Origin: Chloroflexota bacterium
GTDB taxonomy: Bacteria; Chloroflexota; FW602-bin22; JAMCYS01
Assembly: GCA_021847625.1 (NCBI GenBank)
Contig: JAJZQK010000178.1
Coordinates: 1-6,823 of the forward strand
Length of the DNA: 6,823 nucleotides
Direction: 5' to 3'
The notes under the pieces were generated by a model. It was not told the origin of the DNA. It did not search any database and saw nothing but the letters and a program-made list of their open reading frames with translations. The translations under genes and the position numbers were made by a program. Below, in pieces: positions 4,915 to 6,823 of the stretch (within the stretch, counting starts at the first letter, position 1; every line of letters begins with the position of its first letter).

Positions 4915-6282
4915 CTACATCTTGGGCAGCTTCTTCGTCTCTTCAGCGGCTCGAGCCAGGCCTTCCTTCGCGGAGACCTGCCCAAGGTATATCGCGTCGA
5001 GATTGTCGATTAGTATTTGCCGCGACTGCACGAAGTTGCCGAACAGCGGCCAGCCGTAAGCATTCTCGAAGACGCGAAGCAACGTAGGGTTCTGCGGGTT
5101 GGCTTTGGCCAGTCGATCGCGCAGGGACTTGCGTGGAGGAATGTGGCTATTTGCCATGTGGATAGACCAGGCGCTCTCTGGGGAGCAGAGGTGTTTGAAC
5201 AGACGCACGGCGGCGCCTGACTTCTTCGACGACGAGATCTGGCTGCTAAGGCAAAACGCGCTGCCAAGCATCAACGCCTTGGTCTCTGGATTGGCCGGGG
5301 GAAGCGCCAGGCGGACAGCACTACTACCCGCGGCTTGACTCAAGCCTGGCAGTGCGGTGGAAGCATCGAAGCCCTGGGCCGCAAGTCCTTGCCGTAGAGC
5401 AGTGCCCGCCGCAGTCACGGCCTCGCTTGGTACCGTCAGCTTTTCGTCGTGGACCATCGAAACCAGGAACTCCAGAGTCTCGACGACTTCTTTCGAGGTG
5501 TACAAAGGCATACCTTCGGCGTCGTAGAAGTTCTTCGCCCCGTGGGTCCATGCCCAGCTGGCCAGACCTTGATCACCGTTCTTGGTAGGCACCTCAACGC
5601 CGCCCCGCATAACACGGCCACCGTCCCGCTTGACGAGTCTCCTGGCGGTCGCACGCACCTCATCCCAGTTCTTGGGTGGTGCGTCAGGATCCAAACCTGC
5701 TTCTCGATACCAGTCTGCGCGAAGGTAGAACGGATAAGGATTGCCGAACAGTACGCCATAAGGCCGTCCGTTGACCAAGCTCCAGTCAATCGAAAACTTC
5801 TCAAAGTCATCAATGTCCGGCCAGGGCCTGATCACGTCGTCGATGGGCGCCAACCACTTAGAGGCCTGATAGGTACCAACCTGGCCGTAACCTAGCCAAA
5901 GCACTTCTGGGGCGATACCTCCCATGAAAGCGACCGGCACCTTCTGGTAGAATTCCGCGACACCCATGCAGTTCACTTCAACCTGCACGTCAGGGTTTTG
6001 CGCCACGAATTGGTCTACCGCACCCTGCAGTGCTTCGTTGAGTGAACCTGTAGAGAGCGCCCAGAACGCGATCTTGGTCTCCGCAGTTGCCGCTGAAGCT
6101 TTGGATGGGGCTTGTGTAGCCTGTGCACCGGTTTGCGAGGGCGGTGTTAGTGTCGCCGCGGACTTCGGGGTAGCTCCCGAACTCGTTCCCTGGGGCGTTC
6201 CGCAAGCCTGCAACAAATGAAGAAACACGGTCGCCGTGAGAAGTGAAACTGAACCTCGCAGGAACTGTCTTCGACTTGCCAT
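4915..6282 (-). CDS. Sugar ABC transporter solute-binding lipoprotein (family 1)
   Basis: A 455-residue extracytoplasmic binding protein that captures the sugar and delivers it to the two permeases. The N-terminus carries SRRQFL at 3-8, matching a twin-arginine export motif. A hydrophobic stretch and the lipobox LQAC follow, with C27 the lipidated cysteine, and then a Ser/Thr/Ala/Pro linker to about 68. The mature domain begins with KIAFWAL at 70-76 and contains GGIAPEVLWL (121-130) and LAPIDDV (144-150), standard for bacterial family 1 solute-binding proteins. Length fits the family. The ATG is preceded by AAGGAGG (6290-6296) at seven bases, a strong site suited to high expression. It is first in the transporter unit. 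The ligand is unknown; the upstream glycosidase-like gene suggests an oligosaccharide or glycoside. Confidence 0.93.
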   Translation of the reverse strand: MASRRQFLRGSVSLLTATVFLHLLQACGTPQGTSSGATPKSAATLTPPSQTGAQATQAPSKASAATAETKIAFWALSTGSLNEALQGAVDQFVAQNPDVQVEVNCMGVAEFYQKVPVAFMGGIAPEVLWLGYGQVGTYQASKWLAPIDDVIRPWPDIDDFEKFSIDWSLVNGRPYGVLFGNPYPFYLRADWYREAGLDPDAPPKNWDEVRATARRLVKRDGGRVMRGGVEVPTKNGDQGLASWAWTHGAKNFYDAEGMPLYTSKEVVETLEFLVSMVHDEKLTVPSEAVTAAGTALRQGLAAQGFDASTALPGLSQAAGSSAVRLALPPANPETKALMLGSAFCLSSQISSSKKSGAAVRLFKHLCSPESAWSIHMANSHIPPRKSLRDRLAKANPQNPTLLRVFENAYGWPLFGNFVQSRQILIDNLDAIYLGQVSAKEGLARAAEETKKLPKM

Positions 6283-6289
6283 GCCGTAA

Positions 6290-6296
6290 CCTCCTT
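6290..6296 (-). promoter_or_regulatory. Strong ribosome binding site of the binding protein
   Basis: AAGGAGG on the minus strand lies seven bases before the ATG at 6282, a near-perfect match to the 16S rRNA tail. This fits the high output expected of a solute-binding protein. Confidence 0.75.
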
Positions 6297-6316
6297 ATTG
6301 ACCAAATGGCGTGCTT

Positions 6317-6330
6317 CTGGCACTTGCCAG
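6317..6330. promoter_or_regulatory. Candidate operator upstream of the transporter operon
   Basis: CTGGCA-CT-TGCCAG is a perfect 6-2-6 palindrome about 35 bases upstream of the binding-protein start codon. Its size and position suit a dimeric sugar-responsive repressor. It lacks the central CG typical of LacI-family sites, no regulator gene is in the window, and I see no convincing -35/-10 pair nearby. Confidence 0.35.
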
Positions 6331-6431
6331 CCCGTCCGCACTCCGCAGGCGGTCCAACGAATTCGGCACGCTCAGGTGCTGGATGACGGGCAGCAGATTA
6401 AGGATGCCGGCGGGTAGCCCACCCAAGCCTT

Positions 6432-6460
6432 AGCGCACTCGAGCGCTGTGCCCTGCGCTC
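6432..6460. repeat. Overlapping inverted repeats downstream of the glycosidase-like gene
   Basis: GAGCGC (6441-6446) pairs with GCGCTC (6455-6460) around an 8-base loop, and AGCGC (6432-6436) can alternatively pair with GCGCT (6443-6447). They lie about 30 bases after the stop of the upstream gene on the minus strand. Without a T-run they could be a weak or Rho-assisted end, or an RNA-stability hairpin. Confidence 0.35.
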
Positions 6461-6487
6461 TCCCGGCCGGCGTCCAGGGTACCTTCA

Positions 6488-6823
6488 TTACTGAGTCACA
6501 CGACGAACCAATCTCATCGCCGCCCCGGAAGTTAGATTCAGTGTGATGCCCTCCTTCTGCAGGTGATACCCACTCTGCGTCTCCATAACTCCGCTGAGCT
6601 GGTCCCGAACAGAGTATGATGCCGCCGAGTCAAGCCCCCGCAGCTTGACGTTGACATCGTCGGAGCCGAAGGGTCCCGGGAAACCGAGCACCACAGATTC
6701 CGAAGAATCGTAGCTGACCCACTGCGCGACCTCGGGCTCCTCGGGCCGCCATGCTTGGGGCGTGAGCGGGTCGAAGTCCTGCATCCGCAAGTGAAAGACT
6801 ACCTCGTAGGTCCGGGCGAGGGT
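6488..6823 (-). CDS. C-terminal fragment of a probable glycoside hydrolase (GH36-like beta domain)
   Basis: The window edge cuts this gene; the frame is open to position 6823 and 111 residues are visible before the TAA at 6488-6490. The visible part, with DFDPLTP, SESVVLGFPGP, VNVKLRGLDSAASYSVRD and a closing GITLNL...MRLVRR, resembles the C-terminal all-beta domain that follows the barrel in alpha-galactosidase-type (GH36/melibiase) enzymes. The GLDxxxxYxVxD and G-L/I-T-L-x-L spacing are the main clues. No catalytic residues lie in this part, so the enzyme class is tentative. It is co-directional with the ABC importer, about 205 bases upstream of the binding protein, and could share its operon or regulation. 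No start can be assigned. Confidence 0.5.
   Translation of the reverse strand, partial: TLARTYEVVFHLRMQDFDPLTPQAWRPEEPEVAQWVSYDSSESVVLGFPGPFGSDDVNVKLRGLDSAASYSVRDQLSGVMETQSGYHLQKEGITLNLTSGAAMRLVRRVTQ

Noticed and set aside
5449..5895. Plus-strand open frames opposite the binding-protein gene
   Set aside because: Antisense shadows with no domain or ribosome site; the minus-strand lipoprotein explains the region fully.
1..6823. CRISPR array, tRNA or rRNA genes, insertion sequences
   Set aside because: No regularly spaced repeats, no cloverleaf or rRNA-like sequence and no transposase were seen on either strand.

Overview
This is a GC-rich bacterial window carrying a broken HEPN/MNT pair, one short-chain dehydrogenase and, on the opposite strand, a carbohydrate ABC importer operon. 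The lineage cannot be fixed from the sequence. The solute-binding lipoprotein, with a Tat-type signal and a long Ser/Thr/Ala/Pro linker, and the HEPN/MNT pair would suit Chloroflexota or a similar high-GC lineage; that is inference only.

Left end (1-943, + strand). A perfect 11-bp hairpin is followed by a recognisable promoter and a two-gene HEPN/MNT cassette resembling type VII toxin-antitoxin systems. The HEPN (toxin-like) frame is broken by an apparent one-base loss in a run of five C (352-356). The nucleotidyltransferase (MntA-like) frame is intact, keeps a GS-x10-DxD motif and overlaps the HEPN stop by ATGA.

Middle (944-2559, + strand). A classical SDR oxidoreductase (1173-1976), closest in style to gluconate 5-dehydrogenase/KduD-like enzymes, has an extended -10 promoter, a strong GC hairpin in its leader and a good Shine-Dalgarno. 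It is followed by about 580 bp without a convincing gene. That gap holds a very GC-rich element (about 2156-2263) with several competing inverted-repeat arms, an orphan Shine-Dalgarno plus GTG start (2387-2402), and the terminator of the opposite operon.

Right end (6823-2487, - strand). In transcription order there is the C-terminus of a probable glycoside hydrolase, cut by the window edge; a spacer of about 200 bp with operator-like palindromes; a Tat-type sugar-binding lipoprotein; two MalF/MalG-type (CUT1) permeases; and a small gene overlapping the second permease by GTGA. That last product has a membrane segment fused to what looks like only the C-terminal part of an alkaline-phosphatase/phosphodiesterase-superfamily enzyme. 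A good Rho-independent terminator ends the unit. No ATPase gene is present, as is common for CUT1 importers that share an ATPase encoded elsewhere. Together with the convergent SDR this looks like a glycoside uptake and catabolism locus. I see no clearly new defence or mobile system. The most notable points are the frameshifted HEPN, the phosphatase-tail gene without a catalytic core, and the unexplained structured intergenic element.
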